A stretch of DNA of 64,000 bases from Oikopleura dioica (GCA_907165135.1 OU015567.1:6019001-6083000); one strand, 5' to 3'. Counted from the stretch's first letter, positions 25,603 through 37,577 are shown. Translations and numbers: made by a program. Notes: generated by a model from the letters alone, not told the origin.

Positions 25603-25638
25603 GACCTGCCCGGATTCGAAAAAGAGAAAGAGACGAAA

Positions 25639-26487
25639 ATGAAGGTTTTTATTGCAATTTTAGCAGTTGTCGCCGCGCAGAAAAAGGACTGGTTTTCCAG
25701 GTAAATTCGGGAAAAAAAACCATAAGAGGGTTTTTTAACAGAAGGACAAATAATTTTATGCGATTGTAGATGTTGAATAATTCTTTCTTATCGTAAAAAA
25801 AATAAATCGTTTACCCGGGAATCTAATTTATTAACTTCTCATCCTCAGATGTGTGAAACCAACTAACTTCGACCTCGACCTCTCGCGCTACGACGGAACA
25901 TGGTTCGAGCAACATCGCTACCCAGTCTCCTTTGAACCAGAAGCTGCCACATGCGTCCGCGCTCAATATACTCTCGAAGGTCTCTCCCCCTTTTCAACCC
26001 CCTTTTTTCACCTCCATCTTCAGGCAACGCTGTCCGAGTCAACAACTCGATGATCAACGAAGACCCGAAGAGCGGGCAAAAGGTGCTTTCTTGGGCTCTC
26101 GGTCGCGCGACTGTTCCGAATGAAGAGAAGAACAACAAGCTGATTGTCGTCTTCGACAAGATTCCCTCCATCGGCCAGTGGTTCATCAACAAGCTCGGCC
26201 CCAACTACTGGGTCATGGATACCGACTACGACAATTACGCCATTGGTAAAGATTCAAAGATCAACGCCGATTTTCGTCATTCAATTTTTTAAGTGATGAG
26301 CTGCAGCAATTACGGTTTATTTACCTCCACGTACTTCTGGCTCCTCGCACGTGACCCGAACTTCCGATCAACTTCGGCCTACATCGACATCATGGACAAC
26401 GTGACCACCAACTTCAAGGTCAAGAACTCGGCGCTCATCACCATCGACGCCAATAGCTGCGATTACGATGCCATCGTCGAGTTTTAA
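25639..26487 (+). CDS. Apolipoprotein-D-like lipocalin, secreted
   Basis: Exons 25639-25700, 25849-25979, 26024-26245 and 26294-26487 give 202 residues in consistent phase. The N-terminus MKVFIAILAVVAAQ is a signal peptide. The lipocalin GxW motif is in YDGTWFEQHRYP, and the second conserved lipocalin region is VMDTDYDNYAI, followed by a conserved Cys context (VMSCSNYG). Lipocalins are extracellular eight-stranded beta-barrels that carry small hydrophobic ligands; apoD/lazarillo-type members show this TDYDNY signature. The length fits the family. A TATA-like box lies 44 nt upstream of the ATG and AATAAA-type signals follow the stop at about 26501. The ligand cannot be told from sequence. Confidence 0.88.
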
Positions 26488-26985
26488 CAACCTTTTCTGC
26501 TAATAAAAATAAAAAAAAACATAGTTTCTTCTTTGCATCTCTGAGTCGCGAAAATTGGCGCTAATCTGATAGCTTTATTGTCTGACCGTCTCGATTTCAA
26601 CTTGCCAGATTTCTTCATCAGAAAAATATGTCTAAAAATGGCCGTAATAAAATTTACTATTAATTGATTGACGATTTCGAACAAAAAAAGTGCGAGCCAT
26701 GAAGATTTGCTCCATGAATACGCCGGGCCATCAATCACAAAGGAAGAGCGTGATTCGGAAAGAGGACCTCGCACAGTTGGAAAATTCCTCACTCGCTCCT
26801 GGTTGCTATCGAGCTCGTAGCGTCGCCATTTGGCGATATTTTCATTTTTTTCTTTATTGAGAGAGCGAAAAAATCACCAGTCAAATAGAAACCAGTCGAG
26901 CATTATTAATCGGACGATATTTTTTTTGTTTAAAAACGGCAGCAAGAGACGCATCGTAAATTAAAAAAAACGAGAAATACGAATT
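26488..26985. other. Intergenic, nothing recognised
   Basis: A poly-A signal follows the lipocalin stop. No repeat or coding signal was seen in the rest. Confidence 0.5.
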
Positions 26986-28078
26986 ATGAACGAATTTCCA
27001 ACAAAGGTGAATGCTTATTCCTTATTAGAGAAAAATTGGCAAAGAAAAAAATCATGAAAAATGATTCAGGTTGGTTCGAAATGGCCGATTGTCCTGTCTT
27101 TCGTCTTCTTTTACCTGCTTTCCCGATATCTTTCCACTAGAGCCAAGCCTAAAAGGTAGTCTGACCGACAGTCAACCCTTCTTTCCCTTTTTTCCTCCTC
27201 TAGAATCGACCCAAAACGATACGGCCTCTACGAAAACCTCCAAGTCTCGATGATCCACTCTCTTCTCTCCGGCGTTGGCGCGTGCCTTGCCCTCTCTGAT
27301 CCGCAAATTTGGGATGATCTGATTCATTATTACAGTCCCTTTGGATCCAAGATTGTGAAGATGAGCACGGGCTACTTTCTCTACGACTTTTACCATGTTC
27401 TTTCAATCAACGACTTCAAATTTGCGGAATGTTGGGAACTCGTTGCGCATCATATTGCTGTTCTCAGGTAAAATAAAAAAAAATTATTAAATAATATAAA
27501 TTAGTAATAAAATTAGCTTTTTCGACCAAAAAGCGTCTAAAAATCGACTTTGAAAAAATTCTAGTTGCATTGGAACATCAGGTTTCTTCGACTACTACCA
27601 CGGCTTCTCCTGCATCGCTCTAGTCATGGAGGTCAATACGGTTTTCCTCCATGTTCGCAGCCTCCTCAAAATGGGCCGCAAGTGCGAATCAAACTTCTAC
27701 AAAATCAACTCCTGGATCAATCTGGTCACGATCGTGCTTTTTCGAATCATCGTAAGTCATTCGATTTCCGTCGTTATTTCCGAAAGTTCAAGCGTTATTT
27801 GATCGTCAAATACCTGACGTTTTCAAGCGACGGTCAAGCGGTCGAGCTATTTTCTCAAATATTACCCAAACAGTGCTTATTTGAAAATGCTTCTTTACAT
27901 TCATTTTCAGGTTGCCTTCGCAATGCTGTACCTATTCCAGACGCATTACGAACGACAAGCCTACTGGGAGTACTGCATCTGCAACATCGGCGTTTCTGTT
28001 GTTCAAATCATGAATTTCTTCTTGCTCTACAGAAGTTTCTCATTCGACCGCCAGTTCATCCTTCGAAAAGCAAGCTAG
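26986..28078 (+). CDS. TLC-domain multi-pass membrane protein (TLCD-like)
   Basis: Exons 26986-27006, 27070-27155, 27204-27467, 27565-27751 and 27911-28078 give 241 residues in consistent phase. An N-terminal hydrophobic span (WPILSFVFFYLLSRYL) is followed by the segment RYGLYENLQVSMIHSLLSG, then STGYFLYDFYHVL and ELVAHHIAVL, the paired-His motif typical of TRAM-LAG1-CLN8 domains, and two or three more hydrophobic spans. Proteins of this kind (the TLCD1/2 group and relatives) sit in plasma or ER membranes and affect phospholipid composition or ceramide metabolism. The exact subfamily is not assigned. AATAAA follows at about 28127. Confidence 0.85.
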
Positions 28079-28286
28079 AGGGCTGTGATTTGAGGAGACA
28101 TGTAAACAACTGTACAATTTTTATACGAAAATAAAAAAATAAAAGAATGCGTCATTCCGAGAAAAGTCAAACTTATTGTTGTTTATGCCGGCTTCGAAAC
28201 AGGAAATGTTTTCTGAAGGAAGTTGGTCATTCTGTTTAGCAGATCAGAATCGGAGAATTCAGAAATTGAGTCTTTCAAAAGAAGAG

Positions 28287-31200
28287 ATGATATTTTTACT
28301 CTTCTTTTGGTCGCGATTTTCATCTGGAAAAGAGATATTCACCGGCTTCCTGGAAACAGCAAGCGCGCCTCTTGGATCGAAATGCGAGTTTCCCTTTGTT
28401 TTTGAGAACAGAACTCACGATGACTGTCACTTTTCAACTCGGGACGGACTTGATGCTCCTGCTTCTTGGTGCATTACTAATTCGACGACCGGCGAATGGG
28501 GCATTTGCCTGCCTGCTGAGGTGAGATCAAGAAAGAGAGAGGGTAAGATCTGCATTTTGTAGTATTCGTGTATCGATAACGACTTCGGAGAAGGGAGGAT
28601 CTGCAGGACTTCGATCCAGGAAGACGCGACCTTTTCCGACGCTCGAGAAAGGTGCTCTTCCTTTGACGGAATTATCTACGACCCATTCGTCTCTCTAGCT
28701 GCTTTCACGGACCTGCTGGAAGTAGACATCTCAAACCCAGCTTCAATGAATCTCACCTCTTTCTGGACCTCTTCTTTGAGCTATATTACTCAGCATAAGG
28801 CGTCTTGCCTTGCTGACACTTATTTTGCGATTTTCCCGGTAAGTTACCTTTCCCCCTTTTCAACCTTTTTCTAAAGCTCGTTTTCATAAGGCCAACAATA
28901 TGAACTCGACGCTGATAAATAGCTACGAAGACAGTGAAGTGAAAGCATACGACCATGTTCCATTTTTTGTAAATGGCGGTACAAACGACAGTAAGTAAAA
29001 AACTATCATATTCGCACTAATTTTTATTTAAGCTTGCTCGGAGAAAGCCCTCTATCTTAATCCGACTCTTGGAACACTTTTCGAAGCGGACATTAGCGAG
29101 AAGCTCCCCTTTTATTGCAGATACAAGGGACGCCAGGGCTCAAACTTCGAGCTGAACAAATATTCAGCAAAGGACTATCAGAATATGACCTGTCCTAAGA
29201 TGTTCACTTTCATTCCCAACTCGCCGGAGCCTTGTGTCAAAATTATAGAAAACGCAAATGACAAAGGATTCTGCACTGCTCTGGGAGGAAAACTTTTGGA
29301 TGCATCCACACCGATTTCTGTTTGGAAAAGGAAGGCGTTTATTTATCAACTTGAAATATTTTTAGGAACACTAAATAAAACGCTTGAAGGATTTCGATGA
29401 AAGCGTCAACAACAGCGTTTTATCTCGGAAAAATTAATTTCGAGGTAGTGAATAGAGGCCACGTTTATCAGGTGTTCTCTGAAAACGAATGGGATAAATA
29501 TATTATCTGGGACCGTCCAATGCATAATTTCAATAACGAAGATTTTCAAATGTTCTTTCCTTGGAAGATGTTTAACTTTCTCTTTACTAAAGACGTTTTT
29601 GTCTACGACGACGGAGAGTCGGAGCTCTCATCGTTATGTGCTGCGAGACCAGTTTTTGGGAAGCAGGACTCTTACTGGCAAGACTGCAGAACCGACTCAT
29701 TTCCTAACGGAGAGCCACTCGACTTTGAGCGCAAAAATTGCTACGGAATAGCTCCAGAGAAGACAACAAGGACTGCCGCGATGGAATATTGCAAGTCTCG
29801 AAATGCGACTTTTGATAACTTCAAATCTTCTCCAGAAGCAAACGAAACAGTGAAAGAGCTAGAATTGTGGACCGGTTTAACAAATAATGACACGATCATT
29901 TGGAAATTACTAAACATCAATGCTTCATCTTCAGAAGAATTCTGTGTAGGTCGCAACATTGTTCATGGCAAAAGAGAAACCTTTGAAAAAGTGTCATGCG
30001 AGGACCTGAGACATCCGATCTGCAAATGGCCCAGAAAAGAAGAGGAAAAAACTCCGGCAAAGAGACAATTGAGCTGTCCAAAAGGTTGGAATTTGGCTAA
30101 CCACACAATCAGCGCTGGGACGAAATGGATCAACGAAACCTCTCCAGCCGAAGAATTTACTTGTAAAGCGATTTTGGGAAGATGCACTGTTCCTGCTTGC
30201 ACATACGATTTGGCATTTCCGCGAAATGAAATTGGGCCAGGTTTTAATATCAAAAGACTTGTCATGCAAGAAGCTTTTTTCGGGTGGATTTGCAGAGATG
30301 TTGGTGCAGCCATGATTGGTGATCAGTTGGGAATGTCCCTGATGCAGCATAATTACAAATGCGTTCTCCAGCCATTTGCGAATGAAACGCAAAGTTCTCA
30401 GTTCAACTTCAACATGACACAGATCCTCGCCGATTCATTCGAATTGAAAGCGTGCGACAAAGAAAATTCCGAAGGCTTTGCGAAATTTGGCAACGAAACG
30501 ACCTGTTTTTTCCTTTCGAAAGAGGCAAAAACTTGGGCTGAAGCTCGTTCTTTTTGTAGAAAACAGAACGCTCAAGCGACTCTAGCATATCTTCCAAAGA
30601 AGAAATCGTTAAATTATGCAATGCACTATCTCGTCGAAACGAATTCTTCAGATGATGTCTGGATTGGCTTGACCAGCTATCACGATTTGCACATGTTCGG
30701 CGACTGGTCCAGCGATTTCAAATGGAGCGCAAGTGGAGAAATCATCGACGAAAATCTTTTCAACTATTTGGCAAATCATCCAGCGTCCAAATTCGACAGA
30801 TGCGTTAGTTATGGAAACGATATTTTTTTCAATTTCAATCATTGCTCTGATACGAAACGATTCATGTGCACTTTGAGTGACATAAAACCGCGAAATAATC
30901 AGGACGATCGAAACAAGCGCGGCTCCTGGTGCCCGGCAAATACGTACAAGCAGGGCTACTCTTGCTTCACCTTCTTCAACGAGACGAAAGACACTTTCAA
31001 TTTGACATATGATGCTGCAAGTGAACTGTGTGAGGAAGAAGACGGTCGAATGCTCGCGTCGTTTTACAGAAGGGATCAAAACTTGGCTCTAGCGGCTTCG
31101 CTGTGTAACAGTACTTTCTCCGCGAATTTGAAGGGATTTTGGCTGGGGCTGAAAGGAAAGTACAGTTGGGAGGGGGACAAACTAGAGTTCAAGTGGCTGG

Positions 31201-33050
31201 ATCAATCGCCATTTACGTTCAGCAACTGGTTGAGTAGTAATGATCTGCTGCAGTTTCGAGGGTACGCTGGTGTCCAAGCCGAGAGACACAAATGTGTTTA
31301 CTTCAACGCGGACCCCAGCGAGGGCGAAATCGGCCAATGGGGGCTCAAAGACTGCAACGACATGGATGGCATGGGCGCTCTCTGCTCTCACCCAAAGTGG
31401 GCAACGAAAGACTACGTCGACCAGTGTCGAGACATTGCTCCTCCAAGCACTTGCCAGAGAGGAACTAATACTCCTCTTGGCTGCAAAGCTTTGTCCCGAC
31501 CTCAGCGAAAACAATGCATGAAAACTTGCGGCTTCTGTGGAAAGAGGAGAACTCAGAAGAGAATGCGAAAGCCAAATGGAGACTTTTTCGACGCTTGCCC
31601 GGATGTCAAGTGGGAAGGGAAGACAATGAACAGAAAAGCTGCCGGAAATGGCGGATGCATGTTTTTCAACCGATGGACCTACCTGAACTTTAGATCAAGA
31701 AGGGCGAAAAGAAATCGAATCGAGGACGCAACTTGGGACGATGCTCAGGGAATTTGCATGACCGCGAAGGAGGCAGGCGAGAAGGGAAGACGAGCGAACC
31801 TTGTTCATGGCGATTCTTGTGCCTACACAACGATGGAAGCATATCTCTGGAAAGAAGCGATTCTAGGCAGGGGTATTCGGCAAGGAAATGACGAGACAGA
31901 AGACGATGATGATAGCGATGATGACGGTGATGAAAACTCCAACGACGATGAAGAGAGCGAGGACGACAACGACTCGATGAGCGATGAAAATGTCGACGAA
32001 GATGTTTTCACGGACAAAGACAAGCTTGCATGGCTCGGACTTCGCTTCAACTTTGAATCCGGTTCTTTCGAGCAAATCTCTGGGCGACTTGGCGCTGGAA
32101 ATCACTGGGCAGCTGGGGAGCCAAATTTGACAAGAAGAGGGGATGAAAAGTATCTTTGCGCGGCGGCGGACTACGAAAGTGCGAACAGAACGGAGTGGAG
32201 AATGGTTCCTTGCAATCTCACTTTACCGGTAAAAATTTAATCATTGTTGGAAAGAGAGTGGGATTTTTAGTTTTTCTGCACTTGGGACGAGCATGAAAAC
32301 TTCGCCTCGCTGAACCAAGGCTTTTGCGAACGAGTCCAGGGAGCTGATTACTGGATGCATCTCGACAACACTTGCTTCTATGGAAAGAAAGAGCGCATTT
32401 CTTTTGACGATGCTCACGGCTTCTGCAAAAATATGACCGGCGAGATTTTGAAGATTAACGATTTGGAGAAAATCCGATTTATAAGGAATGAGTTTAGTCA
32501 GTCGAGAATCATGAATAATTTCAACTGGGAGAGTAACTTCTTCTGGCTTTCTTCAGGAAAAAGTCAGATAAGAATCACGTGATTTTCAATATATTTGATT
32601 TATTGGCGACTTGATTCAGTAAATTACTCGAAAAACGGTCTATTTTGGAATGGAACGGACCAAAAACTCGAAGAAAATACATTCGCTAATATTCCTGATG
32701 ATCGACCAGATGATAACTATGTTTTATCTTGGCAACTGTCTCACGAGCACGATAAAGTGGGCTTGTTCTACAAAGAAAAGGAGAGCAAAAGCATGGTTAT
32801 TTGCGAACGACCGGCGATGGTGATGAAACGAGTTCCAAAACGAGGACATGGATTTTTAGTCTTTCTAGGAGAGGGTTGTAGAAAGAGCTTGATCGATTTT
32901 ATCGTTTATCTTCAACTTTGGCAAGTGATTGCAACTGTGATCTGCGTCGGAATTTTCTTGTGGAAACGGCAACAAGGCGAAAACTACCGATACCTGCCGA
33001 CCGAGAGGATCATCCAAAACGATACGATGACACAACGTCTCAAATTTTGA
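28287..33050 (+). CDS. Mannose-receptor-like protein: FN2, multiple C-type lectin domains, ShK-like domain, one TM
   Basis: Exons 28287-28520, 28563-28838, 28891-28990, 29033-29336, 29390-32228, 32271-32562 and 32620-33050 give 1491 residues in consistent phase. Signal-like start MIFLLFFWSR; fibronectin type II module at residues 33-74 (CEFPFVFENR...WCITN...WGICLP). About six C-type-lectin-like modules follow, recognisable from blocks such as WIGLTSYHDLHMFGDW, FWLGLKGKY and WLGLRFNFESG. An ShK-like six-Cys module lies at about 982-1022 (QCRDIAPPSTC...KTCGFC). The module at about 1140-1170 holds an Asp/Glu-rich insert of some 40 residues. A membrane span at about 1438-1460 (LQLWQVIATVICVGIFLW) is followed by a short tail with YRYL, a possible YxxPhi endocytic signal. 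FN2 plus serial lectin domains plus TM is the mannose-receptor plan, but the N-terminal ricin-type domain is absent. Ligand-binding lectin motifs (EPN, WND) are weak, so sugar binding is uncertain. The largest exon is 2.8 kb. Confidence 0.85.
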
Positions 33051-33387
33051 CCGTGATTTAACGGTTCTGTGCACTTACTTGCTCGACAACTTCATTAATG
33101 ACGACTTTTGGTCCGAAATACAGTTAATATTCAATCGACATTCTACTAGTTGGCTACTGGTCATTCAATTATTACATTCATCAAGAATTTTCTCAATAAG
33201 TTTTTGAACAAAACCCCATTTCAAATTTACTCGTTCATTCTGAGCTGAGTTCCATCGACCCAGTTAATTTGCAACTCTCATCCAGACAATTGTGGAACGC
33301 TTGTCAATTCAAATAAAAAGGGTCTTAAATGAAAAAAACCAGGCTCATTTAACCGCGTTTGCTTAAAGAAGATATTTGAAAAGAAAA
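33051..33387. other. Intergenic, nothing recognised
   Basis: AT-rich DNA between the lectin receptor and the kinase locus; a short AAATAAAAAG lies at about 33310. Confidence 0.5.
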
Positions 33388-34825
33388 ATGGCGAAAAGAA
33401 TAAAGCCTGAGAATGTCGAAAAAATTGACCATCCGTCTGAACTTGATAGAGAGAAAGTTGACTCTTGGCTAGAAGGATCTCTTCGGAAACTGAAGAGTAC
33501 GACTTCACGGACTCAGAAATGCCGACTTTTGGAATCGGTTGAGCGACTTGATTTTGAATATGATAGAAATGCTGCTTTTTGGGAATTCATAAAATTTGAT
33601 AAAGAAGGCCGTGGGACAATTTACGACAGATATAAAAGAAAACTTGAGGAGTTTGAGCAGACAGAATTTCAAAAAGTAATTCTTGAACATAAGCCGTCTC
33701 TTATTGATGAGAAGATTGGACGATGGGAGATCAAGGAAGAGTCTGGTGATTGGCAATTAGATGACGATTTGGAAAAGAAGCTGCTATCGCAAGGGGGAGA
33801 AGCGATCGTGCTTGCTGAGAATTTCGACGGTTTTGAGGCAGTTGTGCGAGTGCAGGTCTTTGATCCTTTTCTTTTCACGGAGGAATTTGAAGAGGAGGGA
33901 TTTACTTGCGAAATTCATCTTTCGAGAGGTAAAAATAGATTTGAAAAATATTTTTTAGGTATTGTTAAGACTTTCAACGAGCAAAAGAAAAAGAAGGATC
34001 ATCAGAGGGCGAGGATCAAGTGCCATTTCATGAGAATGTGATCCGTCACTTTGTGAATATTGAGCTGTTTTACGCGAAAGACGAGAAAAAAGAGGATTGC
34101 TTGGGGTGGATTACGATCATGGAGAGAGGAGAGGCGAATTTTAGAACGTTATTGAAAGCAGAGAAAATTGGTCTGGAAACGAGAAAGAAGATTGCGAGTG
34201 GAATTTTGGATGGGAATGAATATTTGTGGAGTCGCGGAATTTGGCATCTCGATCAGGGCTGTTGATTCCGGGTCCTTTCGGATTACCCGCGAGAAAAAAG
34301 TCATTTAGGTGTCTATTAATCTCACAAAAATATTTTCACCTATTATAAGGCAGCCCGAGTAATTATTCTAAAGCGTAAAAACGCGTAAAAACTTGCGGGT
34401 TACCCGGAAAAAAGTCGCGGGTAATTTGAAAGGACTCGAAATCGACAGCCGTGATCTGGATTTTAAATTTGAAAACATTTTGCTTGTTGGTGGAACTCCG
34501 AAGTTTATTGACTTTGGGCTCGTTACGGAGAAAACCGGTCGAGAAGGCTACCGAAAAATGGGGTACGCCAGAAAAGGATCAAAATACAAAAATTCTAGCT
34601 CTCTTGGTATGTTTTCGGAAAATTTCAATTTTTATAAATTTTGAAGCCGCTGGGACGTCGGGATTCACTCTTCATGCTCAAATCGCGAATGGCCATAGTT
34701 ATTATGATTTTAATCTTTACTATTTTCTTTTTGTCGACTGGAAAACCGCGTGGACACTTCTGTACCAACCACTCGATAGTGGTGAAAGAAAAGAAATAGA
34801 TGAAATTGTTGAAGTAAGAACTTGA
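33388..34825 (+). pseudogene. Divergent protein kinase gene interrupted by a MITE
   Basis: Coding pieces: 33388-33928, 33970-34253, then after the inserted element 34462-34606 and 34647-34825. Ignoring the insertion and one target duplicate, the pieces join in phase to 382 residues. Kinase landmarks: a poorly conserved glycine-loop region (LSQGGEAIVLAENFDGFEAV), HENVIRHF, hinge-like ITIMERGEANFRTLL, catalytic loop WHLD/FKFENILL (the HRDxKxxN equivalent, with Leu for Arg), and KFIDFGLVTEK (DFG). AAGTSGFT resembles the APE region. The 200-bp element enters exactly at the catalytic Asp codon, shifts the frame and brings stop codons. No canonical GT-AG splice removes it cleanly. The locus is either a recent pseudogene, a disrupted allele, or relies on non-canonical splicing. 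Other exons remain open, so the break looks young. Confidence 0.65.
34254..34453. mobile_element. hAT-like MITE with 8-bp target duplication
   Basis: A 200-bp element with terminal inverted repeats of about 40 bp (CAGGGCTGTTGATT at the left, the complement of CACGGCTGTCGAT at the right, continuing through the shared block GTCCTTTC). It is flanked by ATCTCGAT (34246-34253) and ATCTGGAT (34454-34461), an 8-bp direct repeat with one mismatch. CAGGG-type ends with 8-bp duplications are typical of hAT transposons. It carries no transposase, so it is non-autonomous. Confidence 0.75.
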
Positions 34826-34851
34826 TTTGTCGATTTTGTAATTTTGTTTTT

Positions 34852-35880
34852 ATGGATTGTGGAGCAACCTCAATCAAAAATTTGAATGCGCTCGATGAGA
34901 ATTATTTTTCATCACTTCGCAATTTCTTCTCCGAAGTCACGAAAATAATCTCGCTGAAAAACGCTTCAACCATCTTCTGCTTAGATGATCCAAACTTGAC
35001 CCAGTCTTGCAAGATGTCCAGTTTAAAACAAAACGCGACAAAGTTCCTCAACCAAAACATGCAAAATTTGACGAAAAATGTCTTCGACCAAAAAACTAGT
35101 CAACTTTGCGTCCCGATTTCAGTCACCACTCTTCTCCGTTATGCCATCATAAATGACCTTCCTGCTTTCGATGATCAATTGGGTCGCTTCAGCTTTGAAA
35201 GAATTCTCGCAACTTTAACGATGATTGTTTTTCCGCGAAGTTTGGCCGGACTCAATTTGAATCCCAACAAGAAAGAAAAAGAAAAGCAAGAAAATGAAAT
35301 CGAGATTCTTTTGAACCGACTTTGCAAAGAAAGTTATCTTATGGAAAGTGGATGGCAAATCATCAGAGGAGTACAAGAAGGTGAAGAAGATGACGATTTT
35401 TATAAAAAAAATTTTCCAGTTAAATCAAGCTGTCAGTTCAATTCAGGTAATTCATCATAAAACAACTAGAATTAAACCTTTTCAGTGTTTCTCAGCGAAA
35501 ACTTCACCTTCACCCGTCCCGCAACAGTCACTGGCGCGTATTTACCTTCATCTGGCGATATCTTCTTCCACCAAATGACGCTCGACCGGGTCGAAAACGG
35601 CGAGTACGTTCTCCAAAACAGCGATTTCAAGGATCATTCTCCAGGTTTTAAACTTCTTACCTCTCAAAATTAGCCTCCTTTAGTTCTTAGCATTCCGTTG
35701 AAAAATCCATACTACACCGATTACGGACACATTTGGCATATTATCAACAAAACTTCAATCAGCGTTTTCGAAGAGGACGGAATAAAATGCAAATTAGTGA
35801 ACGAAGAGTTCGGAAACATGGAGGAAAACAAGTGGTATCTTCATCCTACTGCTTACACCATTCAGCTCATTCCAGAATAA
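34852..35880 (+). CDS. Unrecognised 316-residue protein, possibly co-transcribed with the upstream kinase
   Basis: Exons 34852-35446, 35486-35644 and 35684-35880 give 316 residues in phase. The ATG lies 26 nt after the stop of the kinase locus on the same strand, spacing seen in larvacean operons. No signal peptide or membrane span is visible. The N-terminal half is helical and Asn/Leu-rich. A striking segment SQLCVPISVTTLLRYAI resembles the cysteine helix of papain-fold enzymes, and a later YTDYGHIWHIINKTS could supply a His. That resemblance is only suggestive and I do not assign a family. A charged Lys/Glu-rich stretch (NKKEKEKQENEIEIL) lies in between. The final portion looks beta-rich. 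Confidence 0.65.
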
Positions 35881-36004
35881 ATCTTAAAATCAAGCAATTG
35901 AAGACATTTTAATTCATAAGATATTATGCAGTCAGTTTTTTTTTATGCCAGGGAGAGATTCTTCCAGCTATTCTGCCTTGAAAACTGCTTCTGAATAACA
36001 TATT

Positions 36005-37144
36005 TTATCCCTCATTCAATCTGTTAGGAAAACGAACCTTTCTGTGAAGATCTTCTTTGCTGGCTATTCTGTGGAGCTCTCGAACTGACTGGCTGGAATC
36101 ATTTCCATCTTCAATCTCATTTTGAATCATCGCCCAGCGCTTTTTCGCCATCTAAACAGCTTCAACCGCGGCTGTTTTTTTTTATTCTTACCGGTGGCGA
36201 AGCAGTGATAGGATGTCCATTTTTGTCCGTAATTTGCCCTCTTACAATCCTCGCAATCCGATCTTGCATCAAATTTCGCTTCGTGATCGTCCATGGCGTC
36301 ATTTTCTTCACTTCATCCCACGTCATTTCCAGCGCTGAAGGGCTGATTTTTGATGTTTTTGAGGGGGACTTACATTCTGCGTATTCATACGCGCTGCCGG
36401 TCAAAAGCATGATGATGAAGGTATATCCACAAAGAATCGCTTCCAAAACATGCAAAACCACAAACGGCACGCATTTCCGTTTGATTTCCTTCACGAGGTC
36501 TTCTTGCATGTCCAAGTCGTCGAGAAACCAGTTTTCGTAATGACGCGCGTCTTTCAGAATCCCTTGAAAAACGACATAAAAACAACAATTCGTTAAAAAT
36601 TCGCTTCAAACCCAAGTAGACATGCGTGCAAAAGAAGTCCCAACAAGTGCACAAAAGAAGAAAAACGATCGAAACAAATTTCACCATCGGCCTGAGATTC
36701 TCACTGCGCAGGTAATACAAATTCATTCCACCGTGGATCAGAGCGACAAGGATTCCCTGCCCAAGCGCGGTTGGGAAGCGATAAGAGCAGAAAATTGTGT
36801 TTTCTTTCGACTCTTTCTTTCGTTCCCGCAGCTCGCAAATCGGGAAAAGTGCTAAAAGAAAAGGGTGAAGAACCCCTTAAATTAGAGAATACTGTATCAC
36901 CTGGACAACTAAGAGGCCTGGAAAACGCTTGATGATCCGACTTTGGATTCGTTTCCAGAAGAAAACTCGTCTTTTTCTCCAATTTCAAGCAAAAAGTAAA
37001 TTGTTTCTGCCAATTCTCATCATGAAACTTCGGCAATTTCCCCCCAGAAGCCGAATGTCTCATCAACATAATTTGAACAACAAAGATTCCAGCGCTGAGT
37101 ATAACTTGGTAGGCGATCAGAAACTTGCCAAAATGCAGTGCCAT
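36005..37144 (-). CDS. Four-pass membrane protein of unknown family
   Basis: Exons (plus-strand coordinates, 5' to 3' on minus): 36901-37144, 36612-36851, 36374-36562, 36192-36334, 36005-36151; 320 residues in consistent phase, introns about 40-50 nt. Hydrophobic spans: near residues 8-28 (FLIAYQVILSAGIFVVQIML), around LGQGILVALIHGGMNLYYL, MVKFVSIVFLLLCTCWDFF, and KCVPFVVLHVLEAILCGYTF. The first loop is about 75 residues and contains several Cys. The C-terminal 100 residues are charged and probably cytoplasmic (MTWDEVKKMTPWTITKRN, RELHRIASKEDLHRK). The topology recalls tetraspan families, but I see no CCG or claudin signature. It lies next to the kringle gene on the same strand, separated by a repeat-bearing gap. 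Confidence 0.75.
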
Positions 37145-37331
37145 CCTTTTCCTTTATCTTTCTCTGTGTGTCTTTCCCTGTTTTATGGTTAAGGAAAAGT
37201 ACTTGTGGGGCTACAGACGTGTGTATCTTGTATTTAAAATTAATCCCCGCAAAAAGGAAGCTACAGTTAGCGCCACTCAATAATTCACCCTTTTTTCCAG
37301 ACACACTTGTATCAATCACTGGGCCAGCACC

Positions 37332-37577
37332 ATGATCTGGCTTGCAAAGCTGTGTAGAAAACCTAAGTCAGGAGATCTCAGATGAAAAGCCGCGCAGCGG
37401 CTTTTTTAAGTAACGAAGCCGCGAAGCGGTTTCGCGAAAACTATTATTTTACTCAATTTTTAAATTTTGGCGAAGCCGCTTTGCGGCTTCGTTTCTTAAA
37501 AAAGCCGCTACGCGGCTTTCCATTAAAGATCTTTCCGATCCTGACTCAGGTTTTCTACACAGGTTCTTGAACCCAGA
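37332..37577. repeat. Family-A repeat, full length
   Basis: Arms GTGTAGAAAACCTAAGTCAG / CTGACTCAGGTTTTCTACAC with both hairpin cores. It occupies much of the gap between the two minus-strand genes. Confidence 0.88.

Noticed and set aside
33929-33958. 30-nt intron GTAAAAATAG...TTTTTTAG in the kinase gene
   Set aside because: Too short and it leaves the frame that runs to an early stop; the acceptor at 33968-33969 gives a 41-nt intron and the correct kinase frame.
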